DNA of 60,045 bases, taken from Colwellia sp. C1TZA3. Its GTDB lineage: Bacteria; Pseudomonadota; Gammaproteobacteria; Enterobacterales; Alteromonadaceae. The position numbers and the translations under genes are program-made. Positions 27,086-36,413 of the stretch are shown in pieces. How positions within the stretch are numbered: the stretch's first letter is position 1; each line of letters opens with the position of its first letter. The notes beneath the pieces were generated by a model, which was not told the DNA's origin, searched no databases, and saw nothing but the letters and a program-made list of their open reading frames with translations. The stretch is taken from positions 1-60,045 of the forward strand of contig NZ_VOLS01000024.1 of NCBI RefSeq assembly GCF_007954265.1. The letters run 5' to 3'.

Positions 27086-27222
27086 ATGCCGAAGCCTCGT
27101 TCACAACAAATTAGCTTAGCAGATATGCGTTTTATCATATTTGCAGTCGTACGGTACAAAAATATTTTTTAAGTGCAGTTGATAAAAAAGCGAGTGTTAG
27201 TTTTGAGCACCGGTGCATATGA
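27086..27222 (+). pseudogene. N-terminal fragment of a REP-associated tyrosine transposase (RAYT)
   Basis: The frame begins MPKPRSQQISLAD at ATG 27086, the usual opening of RAYT (Y1 transposase, IS200/IS605-related) proteins. After a frame change near 27127-27135 the reading continues YHICSRTVQKYFLS and VSFEHR, matching the YHCVSRCVRRAFLCG and SFEHR blocks of the family. It stops at 27220-27222. The catalytic HUH and Tyr regions are missing. A C-terminal RAYT fragment lies 1.2 kb downstream at 28411-28521, with coq7 between. Confidence 0.7.
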
Positions 27223-27295
27223 ATTGAATAGCGCATAACACGCTTTATTGATCACCGGTTAACGTGTTTTATCTTAGTATGGCGAGCTAAACTCA

Positions 27296-27434
27296 GCTAA
27301 AATTCAATGGTGTGGCAAGTTTGGATGAAAATAGCTATCGAGAACTTCTTTATTCAATAAATGGGTATTGTAATAAGCGAGAAAGAGTCCCATCAGTGTA
27401 GTATTATTGCTTGTAGCTATCATGGCTGGCATGG
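27296..27434. repeat. Dispersed repeat D, copy 1
   Basis: A roughly 140-bp non-coding stretch aligns with 31154-31294 in the same orientation. It opens with GCTAAAA.TCAAT, has ATTCAATAAAT in the middle and ends ATTATTGCTT...CTATCATGG. Both copies end about 70-85 bp upstream of a start codon (coq7 here, selO there). Confidence 0.55.
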
Positions 27435-27504
27435 CTAGTTGTTAAATAGTAGAAAAGCAATCAGAGTTAGTCTTTCACATTTCAAATGTTGAAAAGGAAA
27501 TATA

Positions 27505-28059
27505 ATGCAATTTACAAAAAAAGCGACAGTAACTGCCCCTGCTATTTGCGCTGAGCTTCGGGCCAGCCATGCAGGTGAAACTGGCGCCGTATGGATATAC
27601 AAAGGTATATTACTGGTTAACCGTTTCAAGCGTGACTCAGATATTGAAACGTTTGCGAAGCATCATTTAGCGACTGAAAAAGAACATCTAAGCCAATTTG
27701 AAAATCTTATTGATCGGTTTAGAGTTAGCGCACTTCTTTTCATCTGGATACTTGCTGGGTTTACAATGGGTGCATTGTCGGCGGTGTTGGGGAAAAATTG
27801 GGTTTATTATACTATTTACAAAGTTGAATCATTTGTTGATGTACATTACCAGCAGCAAATAAGTGATTTATCTAAACTTGATTTTCTCGATAAAGCTGAA
27901 ATTATATCTATGATGAAAGTTTGTAATGCAGACGAGCAAGCCCATAGGGATGAAGCATTAAATGCCATGACAGGTAAACCAAATTTAATTATGCGTATGT
28001 GGGGTAAATTGGTTGGTAGCGGCTCACATTGTGCGGTTATTGTCGCTAAATTACTATAA
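27505..28059 (+). CDS. coq7: Coq7-type demethoxyubiquinone hydroxylase
   Basis: A 184-residue carboxylate-bridged di-iron protein of ubiquinone synthesis that hydroxylates C6 of the demethoxyquinone ring. Ligand motifs: SHAGETGAVWIY (first Glu), ATEKEHL (ExxH), KVESFVDVHYQQQI (third Glu) and NADEQAHRDEA (second ExxH). A hydrophobic stretch at about 75-95 (LLFIWILAGFTMGALSAVLG) suits its membrane-associated substrate. AAGGAAA precedes the ATG. It lies between two RAYT fragments and is followed after 9 bases by a small zinc-ribbon gene, likely co-transcribed. Coq7 replaces the flavin enzyme UbiF in many gammaproteobacteria; which one this strain mainly uses cannot be seen here. Confidence 0.88.
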   Translation: MQFTKKATVTAPAICAELRASHAGETGAVWIYKGILLVNRFKRDSDIETFAKHHLATEKEHLSQFENLIDRFRVSALLFIWILAGFTMGALSAVLGKNWVYYTIYKVESFVDVHYQQQISDLSKLDFLDKAEIISMMKVCNADEQAHRDEALNAMTGKPNLIMRMWGKLVGSGSHCAVIVAKLL

Positions 28060-28068
28060 GGGAAACCT

Positions 28069-28260
28069 GTGGGGAAGTCACTAAGGAACCGGCAACCAAG
28101 AGATTGCGACCACTGTGCTAAACCTAAGTCAGTGTTATACAGGGTCCGATTAGAGCAGCCAGCACCTTGGGTATTTGTTTGCTCTTACTGCCAATCAAAG
28201 GTGAAAAGCCAGCCACTGTACCAATACGGAGGAACTTGGAAACAGCAAAAACGGCATTAA
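28069..28260 (+). CDS. Small zinc-ribbon protein
   Basis: A 63-residue protein with two Cys pairs, CDHCAKPK and CSYCQSK, about 25 residues apart, forming a probable zinc ribbon. The remainder is basic (net Arg/Lys rich, tail KQQKRH), suggesting nucleic-acid or protein binding. It starts with GTG at 28069 after AAGGGA, 5 bases away, which overlaps the coq7 stop region, so translation is probably coupled. Function unknown. Confidence 0.7.
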   Translation: MGKSLRNRQPRDCDHCAKPKSVLYRVRLEQPAPWVFVCSYCQSKVKSQPLYQYGGTWKQQKRH

Positions 28261-28410
28261 GCTTAATTATTATTTTTGCCAGCACCTATTTAGAAAGTAA
28301 ATAGAGTTAGATAGAGTTAAATAGGGAACAGACCACGTTTAATTAACTTTTTTAGTTATTAATTTGCTGATTAATGTCTCAGGTGCAGCAGTATTTTATA
28401 TGTATTAATG

Positions 28411-28521
28411 ATTACACCTCGCTATTGGTACATCAGTTTAAAAAGTGCCCGTAATGAGCGAGCATTGGCTTATCGTCAATTATTCAAAAATACACTTTCC
28501 ATTCAAGTTATTAATGAATAG
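28411..28521 (+). pseudogene. C-terminal fragment of a RAYT transposase
   Basis: The translated stretch YISLKSARNERALAYRQLF and then KNTLSIQVINE ends in a stop at 28519-28521. The AYR.LF....L....I block with an upstream R.. is typical of the C-terminus of RAYT proteins. No start, catalytic Tyr or HUH motif is present. With the fragment at 27086 it suggests one RAYT gene broken apart, or two decayed copies. Confidence 0.6.
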
Positions 28522-28551
28522 CTCGGGCAGACATCGTTATCTAGGACAATT

Positions 28552-28600
28552 AATAAGGACATCTACCGTTAATTTTTTCAAACTATTTTGGATTGCTGTT
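28552..28600. repeat. REP-like repeat near RAYT fragment, copy 1
   Basis: AAGGACATCTACCGTTAATT is followed by an AAACTATTTTGGATT stretch. A close copy is at 29167-29212. Position just past the RAYT fragment suggests these are REP units once served by that transposase. Confidence 0.6.
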
Positions 28601-28642
28601 TTTTGTGGATTATAAATAGTTCATTTACAGTGGGTGCCCTAG

Positions 28643-28864
28643 TCATTTCACTTCCAACATTTTGAAAAAATGATGAAATTTCAATAATGAATAGACACAT
28701 CCTAATCCCCATATTATAAACATTGCCAATTGAGCTATCTTAGTTATCTCTCTACTATCAAAATCGTTATAAATAGAATATTCATAAAACCCCGCACCAA
28801 CTCCCCAGCCAACTCCAAAAGTGATTAAGCAACGTATAAATAATGAAATTAATTTATTAAGCAT
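28643..28864 (-). CDS. Small two-helix membrane protein, unknown
   Basis: A 73-residue protein with two predicted membrane segments, about 7-26 (LFIRCLITFGVGWGVGAGF) and 44-63 (LAMFIIWGLGCVYSLLKF), joined by a short polar loop with EYSIYNDFDSRE. AAGGAAG ahead of the ATG at 28864 is a good ribosome site, supporting a real gene. No family recognised. It sits between RAYT and IS3 debris. Confidence 0.55.
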   Translation of the reverse strand: MLNKLISLFIRCLITFGVGWGVGAGFYEYSIYNDFDSREITKIAQLAMFIIWGLGCVYSLLKFHHFFKMLEVK

Positions 28865-29068
28865 TTATTCTTCCTTGTGTAGATATAAAATTTCTAATTG
28901 AGATGTTAAACTCAAATTTTGTAGGTAAGCAAAAAATTATGACTGGTTTACTTGGTAACTGATAATAGATAATAGCATGAAAAATATAAAATTATTTTAT
29001 AAAAGATCCTAGTTATGCGCTTTGTAGCTCCTTTAATCTGAATAAACTTATAATTAGAAGAGCAGCCT

Positions 29069-29165
29069 GTAGTGGTCAACTAATTTTGGCCACAGATTTG
29101 TATTCAAGCTAGTATCTTTTTCCTGACTCAATCGGTGTTAATCCTCCGCTATAACTGTGAAAATT
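29069..29165 (-). mobile_element. IS3-family remnant (end of orfB transposase)
   Basis: On the minus strand the codons read NFHSYSGGLTPIESGKRY and then a stop at 29109-29111, the typical end of IS3-group OrfB. The sequence AGTGGTCAACTAATTTTGG beyond the stop fits an IS3-type end and resembles the terminus at 4869. The rest of the element is gone. Confidence 0.7.
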
Positions 29166-29166
29166 A

Positions 29167-29212
29167 ACAAGGACACCCACCGTTAATTTTACCAAACCAT
29201 TCGGGATTTATA
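29167..29212. repeat. REP-like repeat, copy 2
   Basis: AAGGACACCCACCGTTAATT is followed by AAACCATTCGGGATT. It is the same unit as at 28552-28600 with a few changes, and abuts the IS3 remnant. Confidence 0.6.
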
Positions 29213-29302
29213 TTTTTTTTAGCATTAAAGGGGTAGTGTCATTGATAATTTAAAATCATTAACTCTGCTCCTTTGATGTTAGCTTTAGGGTATTCTTGTA
29301 AG

Positions 29303-30640
29303 TTATTGAATTCGATATAAAGGGGTTTGTAACAGTTGCGCGTCGATATGGTTTAACATAGCAATATAATTTGTAGACTGTATATCTTGGTAGTATTTTT
29401 TAAATGCTTGTTGTGTTATCCCTTCAGGTAACTCGGCTAATGCTGGAATAATAGCCGACTCACTATTGGTTTGCGCTAAAATTGCTTGCACCAATAAAGC
29501 ACTTTTATTTGACTGGGTTGATATCATGGCGAATCTCGTTCCAGCGCGATCAGCCATTAAATCAGCAAAGCTAAAGCCACTACCGCCTTGATTTGAGTCT
29601 AAAAATTCTTTTAGTTCACCAATAGCATCACTGGTATTGCTATTACCAAATAACTGTAAAGCAATAGAATAAATAAAGTGCTTTTGAATATCGACACGAT
29701 TTCTTAAGCTAACACTTCTTTGTAACGTTAGTCGCTGTGTTGCTTGTTTTGATGAGTAATACGACACGTCACCAATAAACAATTCAAACTTATCTGTACC
29801 AAAATACAGCACTAATGCGGTTAATGCGGCTTTATTTTCTTCAGCCGCTTGTGCACCTAAAAGACGACTACGCTTTTTAGCCACTGAAAATATATGAGTA
29901 ATATAAGGGGCGAGCGATTTTTTATTGTCGTTGCGGGCAACAAAGTTGAGTAATGCTTGGTGGTAAAAACGAATATCGTCAACATTGCCAAATAATGCTA
30001 ATTTGTCACGCAAAGCAAATAAAGACGCTATAGTGCTTTTATTTTGGTTATGCATACGGTCGGGAATTTCAATACTAAGCTGTAAACTTGAAGGGGAAAT
30101 CTCAAGGTTAGCAATAGTGTTTAATAAAGAGCTACCAAACTCTTCTTCAATATAGTGATTGCCGACTAATTCTCCTAGCGTAATTAACCAACGGCCGGGT
30201 ATTGGAATACTGCCTATATAAGCTGTGTCGAGGTCTAACCCGGTTTGAGAAGCGTTTAACGTAAGATTAATATTTAAAAAACGAATAAGCTTAGGCAAAG
30301 GTAATTCAAGGGAAAACCGGAAAAAACCTTGGTCTTTTATCAGGACAATATTTGAAATAAGCTGTGGAATAGCACGGTGGCCTAAAGCACTGAGACCATC
30401 GATTTCATCTTGAGTAACGCTTAATAATACCGGCTGCTTTTTTGATTGGGTTGTTTGTACTGATTTAATCGTTTTCACTATGCGCTGTAATGTTTTTTTA
30501 TTTTCAGCGGCAAAATTAGCATCAATTTGGTGAAGCGCTTTTATATGTGGCGATGATTGTAATGCGAGTGATATTAACGCGATAATTAAAACGGTTAAGG
30601 AAAATAAAATATAAAATGTGCGTTTTATGATAACTTTCAA
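29303..30640 (-). CDS. Membrane-anchored conserved hypothetical protein
   Basis: A 445-residue protein with one N-terminal membrane anchor (residues about 8-28, FYILFSLTVLIIALISLALQ) and a large domain predicted to be periplasmic. The first part (about 60-200) is beta-rich, with repeated L-x-L-x-L patterns such as FFRFSLELPLPKLIRFLNIN. The second part has a helical block containing AQAAEENKAALTALVLYFG and GGSGFSFADLMADRAG. No catalytic motif is evident. The start codon is TTG at 30640, preceded by AGGTCAGAGA; no better Met precedes the membrane segment. I know no function. It stands alone between IS3 debris and the selO promoter gap. Confidence 0.7.
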   Translation of the reverse strand: MKVIIKRTFYILFSLTVLIIALISLALQSSPHIKALHQIDANFAAENKKTLQRIVKTIKSVQTTQSKKQPVLLSVTQDEIDGLSALGHRAIPQLISNIVLIKDQGFFRFSLELPLPKLIRFLNINLTLNASQTGLDLDTAYIGSIPIPGRWLITLGELVGNHYIEEEFGSSLLNTIANLEISPSSLQLSIEIPDRMHNQNKSTIASLFALRDKLALFGNVDDIRFYHQALLNFVARNDNKKSLAPYITHIFSVAKKRSRLLGAQAAEENKAALTALVLYFGTDKFELFIGDVSYYSSKQATQRLTLQRSVSLRNRVDIQKHFIYSIALQLFGNSNTSDAIGELKEFLDSNQGGSGFSFADLMADRAGTRFAMISTQSNKSALLVQAILAQTNSESAIIPALAELPEGITQQAFKKYYQDIQSTNYIAMLNHIDAQLLQTPLYRIQ

Positions 30641-31378
30641 TCTCTGACCTTAACTCATTTTAATGAAACAAATTTTTGACCTTATTAATTTCCAATAAGC
30701 TCCGAAGAACAAGTTTAAAAGATAATGATAAATTTAACTAGAAATCAACTAAAAATTAATCACAAATTAAGTGAAACAACCAGAATAGCCAGCTTACACC
30801 CGCCCAAAAAGTAGGTTATTTAAGCCAGAGCTGGCAACAATTTTGGCTTCTTTGGTCGCCTAAAAAATTATATGTTTAAGGGTTTACTGACTAACTTGAA
30901 AGCTTAGCTCGAAAGAGCATGTTAAATTAATTAAGTTAACAACAGTTGCCTACACGTAAATAAAGCAGAATACATTGCTCAAAACTAAACTGGATATTAC
31001 CGTATTTAGCTGTTGGCCCAAACCATGGATTAACGTTAAGCCAAAGTCTTAGGAAACTTTTTTATCGAGCGTTAGGTTATGGTGTGCGCTTGCTGCATAT
31101 TATCTGTGTTTTAGTTCACAGTGTTTTAGTTCGCAGTGTGAGGATTTCAGTGGGCTAAAACTCAATAGTTTAGGCCATATAGCGGGCAATCAAACTACCT
31201 ATAAGCCATTCATTCAATAAATAGCTATTTTAATCAGCTAGAAACTCCTTCAATCTACACGCCATTATTGCTTATCGTTATTATGGGTGGCATAGTGAAT
31301 TTACAGTTAATTTGACCGTGAATTAGCAGCGTTAATCATTATTAGCGCCTTGAATAAAAATTTTAGCAAGAGAGATAA
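30641..31378. other. About 740-bp gap holding repeat D copy 2
   Basis: No ORF worth calling was found. TGTTTTAGTTC is repeated twice near 31100-31140. The stretch at 31154-31294 matches repeat D upstream of coq7. The end of the gap carries the selO promoter and an AGAGAGA ribosome site just before 31379. Confidence 0.5.
31154..31294. repeat. Dispersed repeat D, copy 2
   Basis: This stretch aligns over about 140 bp, with clear divergence, to 27296-27434. Shared blocks are GCTAAAA.TCAAT, ATTCAATAAAT, AGAAA and ATTATTGCTT. It ends 85 bp before selO. Confidence 0.55.
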
Positions 31379-32884
31379 ATGACTATAAACCTGTCTAATA
31401 ACTACCAAGCACTTGGCGACAACTTTTCAGAGCAAACATTTCCTGCACCGGTGGCTGCGCCTTCATTATTATTGTGGAACGAAAGTTTAGCAAAAACCTT
31501 AACTATTCCTTTTAGTCAAAAAGATGATGCTGAACTGATCACACAATACTTCTCAGGTAATCAATTAATTGAGGGCAGCAAGCCGGTTGCACAAGCTTAT
31601 TCTGGCCATCAGTTTGGCAACTTTAACCCGCATCTTGGTGATGGCCGTGCGCACTTATTAGGTGACATAGCTGATACCGAGGGACAACGTTGGGACATTC
31701 AGCTAAAAGGCTCAGGCGTTAGTTCTTTTTCACGCCAAGGTGATGGTCGTTGTGCGCTTGGCCCAGCGCTGCGCGAATATGTAATGAGTGAAGCGATGTT
31801 TGCGCTGGGTGTGCCTACTACGCGTTGTTTAGCGGTGGTTACTACCGGTGAAAATGTATATCGCGAGCGACCTTTTGATGGCGCTGTGGTTACCCGTGTC
31901 GCTACAAGCCATATTAGAGTGGGTACTTTTCAATATTTTGCGGCGCGTAACGATACTGACTCGCTTAAAAAGTTGACCAATTATGCCATTAATCGCCATT
32001 TTCCAGAATTGCTGGTTGAAGCACAAGCAGCTAAAACCCCAAACCCTGACGATAAAGCAATAGCTGATGACATAAGCAGCGAACAAGTGCTTAAATTTTT
32101 CTCTGCTGTGTTGTCAAAGCAAATACCTTTAGTACTTTCATGGTTAAGGGTGGGTTTTATTCATGGTGTGCTGAATACCGACAATACAACTATTTCAGGC
32201 GAAACCATAGATTATGGCCCTTGTGCCATGATGAACATTTATGATTCAGACACAGTTTTTAGCTCAATTGATCGTGATGGTCGTTATGCTTTTGGTAAAC
32301 AAATAGGCATTATGCAGTGGAATATGACCCGACTAGCTGAAACGTTATTACCGTTAGTGGCTAGCGATGAAGATGATGCAGTAGCTAAAATAGAGCCTTT
32401 ATTAACACAATTTCATCAAGATCTTCAGCAAGGTTACTTGACGATGATGGCGGCTAAAGTTGGCATTAATACACCAGAACAAGGTGATGCTGAGTTGCTT
32501 AATGATTTACTGGCCATTATGCAAAAGCAAAAGTTAGATTATACGCACACTTTCACGGCTTTAACGAACACACTGAATAATGGTCAAATTGAAGCGCCGT
32601 TAAATGATGTGCTTAACGAGTGGTTGCCGCGTTGGCATGCTCGAATTGAACCATTTAAAGCGGCGGCACACACCTTAATGGTCAGCACTAATCCTGTTGT
32701 TATTCCAAGAAATCACCATGTTGAAGCGCTGTTAGCGTCTTGCCAAGCAACCGGTGATTTAAGCGGGTTACATAAGTTTTTAGCCGTATTGCAACAACCT
32801 TATACAGAAGTCACTGATACTAAACACTACCAAGATGCGCCGGTTGATGGCGATGAATCTTATCACACCTATTGCGGTACCTAA
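31379..32884 (+). CDS. selO: Protein adenylyltransferase SelO (YdiU/UPF0061)
   Basis: A 501-residue pseudokinase-fold enzyme that transfers AMP to Ser/Thr/Tyr of proteins, linked in relatives to redox stress. Family blocks are clear: [20 protein letters not shown] (68-87), [30 protein letters not shown] with the nucleotide-binding Lys and Gly loop, [20 protein letters not shown], and [20 protein letters not shown], which includes the metal-binding Asn/Asp. Bacterial SelO usually ends without selenocysteine, and so does this one (YHTYCGT, with a Cys near the end where some homologues carry Sec). It is monocistronic. Confidence 0.93.
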   Translation: MTINLSNNYQALGDNFSEQTFPAPVAAPSLLLWNESLAKTLTIPFSQKDDAELITQYFSGNQLIEGSKPVAQAYSGHQFGNFNPHLGDGRAHLLGDIADTEGQRWDIQLKGSGVSSFSRQGDGRCALGPALREYVMSEAMFALGVPTTRCLAVVTTGENVYRERPFDGAVVTRVATSHIRVGTFQYFAARNDTDSLKKLTNYAINRHFPELLVEAQAAKTPNPDDKAIADDISSEQVLKFFSAVLSKQIPLVLSWLRVGFIHGVLNTDNTTISGETIDYGPCAMMNIYDSDTVFSSIDRDGRYAFGKQIGIMQWNMTRLAETLLPLVASDEDDAVAKIEPLLTQFHQDLQQGYLTMMAAKVGINTPEQGDAELLNDLLAIMQKQKLDYTHTFTALTNTLNNGQIEAPLNDVLNEWLPRWHARIEPFKAAAHTLMVSTNPVVIPRNHHVEALLASCQATGDLSGLHKFLAVLQQPYTEVTDTKHYQDAPVDGDESYHTYCGT

Positions 32885-32982
32885 TTTGCACTATTAGGTT
32901 TACATAATAAGTAATCAAGAGTAATAATTTTGGCAACTGTCGTTAATTAGCCAGATTAACAAGCACTTAATATTGCTTTTTT

Positions 32983-33357
32983 GTAGGTCGAATTTCAGTC
33001 CGTCAAGGGTTTAGTGGGCAGTTAATGTGATGGGTTAGCGGATAGCTGTTGCGGGTGTTTTTTATTGGTTGGGTTGTTTTTTGATTTTGTGATTTTTGTA
33101 GGTCGGACTTCAGTCCGTCAAGGGTTAAGCGAGTGATTAATGCGATGAGCCAGCAAAAAACTGCCGCGATGTATTTTTTATCGCTCTGTAGGTATAAGAA
33201 CACGGTTAAATTTCATTTAACTTGATGGACTAAAGTCCAACCTACATCGGGCCTACGGGTGGCAACATCAAGTTTGGTGACTTTTTTTTGTAGGTCGGAC
33301 TTCAGTCCGTCAACTGTTTATTGGGCAGTTAACTTGATGGATTAAAATCCAATTTAC
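32983..33357. repeat. Cluster of REP-like hairpins (GTAGGTCGGACTTCAGTCCG)
   Basis: At least five copies of an imperfect palindrome occur: direct at 32983-33005, 33098-33120 and 33290-33312, inverted at 33224-33245 and 33333-33357. A spacer like AGGGTTTAGTGGGCAGTTAA follows the direct copies, so a larger unit has been amplified. A single inverted half-copy is also at 249-266. There is no gene in this 570-bp gap. It may serve as a terminator or RNA-stability element after selO. Confidence 0.85.
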
Positions 33358-33458
33358 AAAGGGTCTAGCGCTTTTTATTTCTACCTGTTGACATGACTAA
33401 TGTTAGAATAAGCGCTTTCCCGCTTTTTTCTTTCTCTAGTGTTAGGTTTTTGTTGTAA

Positions 33459-36413
33459 ATGAAATATATCCCCTCAAGTATTTTTGGCCGTTTTATCGGT
33501 AAAAACACCAGCATTACTATCAATGAAATTGGCTTATCTTTTAATCTTGAAAACAGCTTAATTGAAATTAAATGGCAAGATCTTATAGTCCCCCCAATGT
33601 TTTGTATGAGTTTTTTTGGGCAAATTGTTACCTTAAAAACGGCTGATAAAAACTATGTTTTTACTATGCTAGCTTATAGTTCAAGGCTTGTGCAGCAGGG
33701 CCATTGTCAGCAATTTTGGGTCGCTGCTAACCTGCAACGACTTGAGACATTATTAAGTGCGATAAAAAAAACTACCCATAAGCAATACTTACGACAATCG
33801 AGTATTAAACGCGTGCAATTAGCGGTTAATCAAGAATTTCAGCGTTGGTTTCCTTGGATAAATACTAGTAAAGCACAAGCAATGGTGACTGAAAAACTAC
33901 AATGGCTTACGCATTACCAACACTGGCAAGCGCAGGATATAGCCCATTGTCGTGAACGCTATATCAAGCGACAGCTAGAAGTTCATCAACATTTTTTTGA
34001 TGATGTTGAGTCTAATCCTTTAACACAGCATCAGCGCCGAGCTTGTATTATCGACAATGATAATAATTTGTTGTTAGCAGGCGCTGGTACTGGCAAAACT
34101 AGCGTTATGGTGGGGCGGGCAGGTTATTTACTTAATAGCCAACAAGCGCAGCATAGTGAAATATTATTACTGGCTTATGGCCGTAAAGCTGCTGATGAAA
34201 TGGATGAGAGAATAAAAGACAAACTTGCTACTACTAAAATAAGCGCGGCAACTTTTCATCGTTTAGGCCTAAATATTATTGCTCAGGTGGAAGGGGGGAA
34301 ACCTAGCTTGTCGGTATTAGCCACAGATGAAAAAGCTAAGACTACATGGGTCCAACGCTGTTTTGAACGCTTAATTAATCAGCATGCGCAGTATCAATAC
34401 TTGATCATTGAATATTTTAGTCAGTACTATTACGTTGAGCGAAACGATTTTGATTTTAATAGCTTGGGTGAATACTATCAATATTTAACCGACAACGATA
34501 TTCGTAGTTTAAAAGGCGATAAAGTTAAAAGTTTTGGTGAGCTCTATATTGCCAATTGGTTATTTAACCACGGTATAGAGTACGAATATGAGGCTAGCTA
34601 TGCACACAACTTAAAAACCATAGCGCGTAGGCAATATCAACCTGACTTTTTTCTGCCTGAGTTAAATATTTACATTGAATACTACGGCATAGATGAGCAA
34701 GGTAATACGGCGCCTTATATTGACAAAACGGCATACCATGAGGCGATAATATGGAAGCGAAATACCCATCAGCATTATCAAACAACTTGTCTTGAATTGA
34801 GCTACGCGCAGCATAAACAAGGGCGGTTAATTAGTACTTTAGCCGCGTTTTTTACTCGCCAAGAAATTACTGTTGAATTACTCCCTGATGAAGCGATACT
34901 GGCCAGTTTAAAAGAAAGTGGGCGAATAACGGTACTCGCTAGTTTATTTTGTCAGTTAGTTGGGCTTTATAAGGCGGCTGATTTAGACTCTACCTTAGCA
35001 GGCACGTTAGACCATAGCGTAAAAGATAACGTTATTGCCAATTCTGCTGATCCACAGCAAACAGCCAAAGCATTAGTGTTACTTAAGCCGATTTTAACCG
35101 CTTATGAGGCCCAGTTAAAACAGCGTGTGGAAATTGATTTTGAAGATATGATCAATAAAGCGTTAGGTTATGTTCAAACGGGTCAATTTCAATCGCCGTG
35201 GTGTTATATTATGGTGGATGAGTTTCAAGATATATCAGAGCCACGGGCACGATTAGTTAAAGCATTACGTGATAATAATAAAGCTTGTTCAATTTTTGCA
35301 GTCGGTGACGACTGGCAAGCTATTTACCGCTTTAGTGGCGCAGACATGAGGTTAACTACAGGTTTTGCTGATTATTTTGGCGCCACCACGCAATCAGTAT
35401 TAGATAAAACTTTTCGCTTTAATAATAAAATTGGCAAAGTTGCCAGCGATTTCATTAGTAAAAACCCAGCACAAATTGATAAAACCATTAACGCTTTTAA
35501 ACACGTTCAAGCCCCCGCGGTTTCATTGCTTAAACGAGAGAATGCTGCTTTTAATTCATCAAACAAAAATATGATTGATGAGGTGGCAAATGGCGCTATT
35601 GATGATGTTTTATCCGCTATTGCAGCTAAAGTGTCTACGCCAGTGAGTGTTTATTTACTGGCGCGTTTTTGGTTTCAGTTACCCAGTAAAGCTGCGATTA
35701 GTCAGCTTAATCATCAATACTCGCTCTTAAATATTGAAGCACAATCTTTTCATGCGGCAAAAGGTAAAGAGGCTGATTACGTAGTTATTATTGGATTGAA
35801 GAAGGGCGCACATGGTTTTCCTTCTGAAAAAACAACGCCGGCACTGCTTGATGCACTGCTCGCTAAAAAAGAAGCTTTTGCTTATGCTGAAGAGCGGCGA
35901 TTATTTTATGTGGCGCTTACTAGAGCTAAAGACAGAGTTTATATTATTGCCGATATGAGCAATGCCAGCTGCTTTGTTAAAGAGCTTATCGACGAACATA
36001 GCGATGACCTTGAACTGGATGAATTTGGCAGTGTAGCCAGCCAGCAATTTATTGACGATTTAAACTGTTTGGTGTGTGAAACGGGTAGATTAAAAAAACG
36101 CGCTGGCAAGTATGGCGCTTTTTATTCTTGCTCACACTTTCCGCGCTGTGAGCATAAAGAACAATCATGTGTTAACTGTGCAAGCCCCATGACCCGAAAA
36201 CGCCATCCAGGCTTTAAACTTTGTTTAAATGACTCATGCCAAAGCATAATACCGACTTGTGAAAAATGTAATGCAGAGATGGTGTTACGTGTAAGTAAAA
36301 ATGGCCAGTTTTGGGGCTGTAGAAACTATAAAGGTAATGATCCCATGAGTTGTAAACATGGTATTGATGGCTCAAAAATAAACTGGCCAAAATTAACTCA
36401 GGTTACTGGTTAA
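33459..36413 (+). CDS. helD: Helicase IV-type UvrD/Rep family helicase with C-terminal zinc ribbons
   Basis: A 984-residue SF1A DNA helicase. An N-terminal region typical of helicase IV comes first, then Walker A LLAGAGTGKTSVMVGRAG near residues 205-222. The insert YQPDFFLPELNIYIEYYGID has the look of a PD-(D/E)xK nuclease strand, also present in E. coli HelD. Motif II is MVDEFQDIS, motif III GDDWQAIYRFSGAD and motif VI RRLFYVALTRAKDRVYII. The last about 130 residues hold topoisomerase-type zinc ribbons (CLVCETGRLKKR, CVNCASPMTRKRH, CEKCNAEMVLRVSKNGQFWG), which E. coli HelD (about 684 residues) lacks. No partner genes. Confidence 0.88.
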   Translation: MKYIPSSIFGRFIGKNTSITINEIGLSFNLENSLIEIKWQDLIVPPMFCMSFFGQIVTLKTADKNYVFTMLAYSSRLVQQGHCQQFWVAANLQRLETLLSAIKKTTHKQYLRQSSIKRVQLAVNQEFQRWFPWINTSKAQAMVTEKLQWLTHYQHWQAQDIAHCRERYIKRQLEVHQHFFDDVESNPLTQHQRRACIIDNDNNLLLAGAGTGKTSVMVGRAGYLLNSQQAQHSEILLLAYGRKAADEMDERIKDKLATTKISAATFHRLGLNIIAQVEGGKPSLSVLATDEKAKTTWVQRCFERLINQHAQYQYLIIEYFSQYYYVERNDFDFNSLGEYYQYLTDNDIRSLKGDKVKSFGELYIANWLFNHGIEYEYEASYAHNLKTIARRQYQPDFFLPELNIYIEYYGIDEQGNTAPYIDKTAYHEAIIWKRNTHQHYQTTCLELSYAQHKQGRLISTLAAFFTRQEITVELLPDEAILASLKESGRITVLASLFCQLVGLYKAADLDSTLAGTLDHSVKDNVIANSADPQQTAKALVLLKPILTAYEAQLKQRVEIDFEDMINKALGYVQTGQFQSPWCYIMVDEFQDISEPRARLVKALRDNNKACSIFAVGDDWQAIYRFSGADMRLTTGFADYFGATTQSVLDKTFRFNNKIGKVASDFISKNPAQIDKTINAFKHVQAPAVSLLKRENAAFNSSNKNMIDEVANGAIDDVLSAIAAKVSTPVSVYLLARFWFQLPSKAAISQLNHQYSLLNIEAQSFHAAKGKEADYVVIIGLKKGAHGFPSEKTTPALLDALLAKKEAFAYAEERRLFYVALTRAKDRVYIIADMSNASCFVKELIDEHSDDLELDEFGSVASQQFIDDLNCLVCETGRLKKRAGKYGAFYSCSHFPRCEHKEQSCVNCASPMTRKRHPGFKLCLNDSCQSIIPTCEKCNAEMVLRVSKNGQFWGCRNYKGNDPMSCKHGIDGSKINWPKLTQVTG

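Noticed and set aside
27505-28059. Coq7 with a lost iron ligand (Asp in VDVHY)
   Set aside because: On alignment the ligand Glu is the one in KVESF, which is conserved; the Asp is at a variable position.
32983-33357. CRISPR array
   Set aside because: Copies alternate in orientation, spacing is uneven and the spacer parts are themselves repeated; this is a REP cluster.
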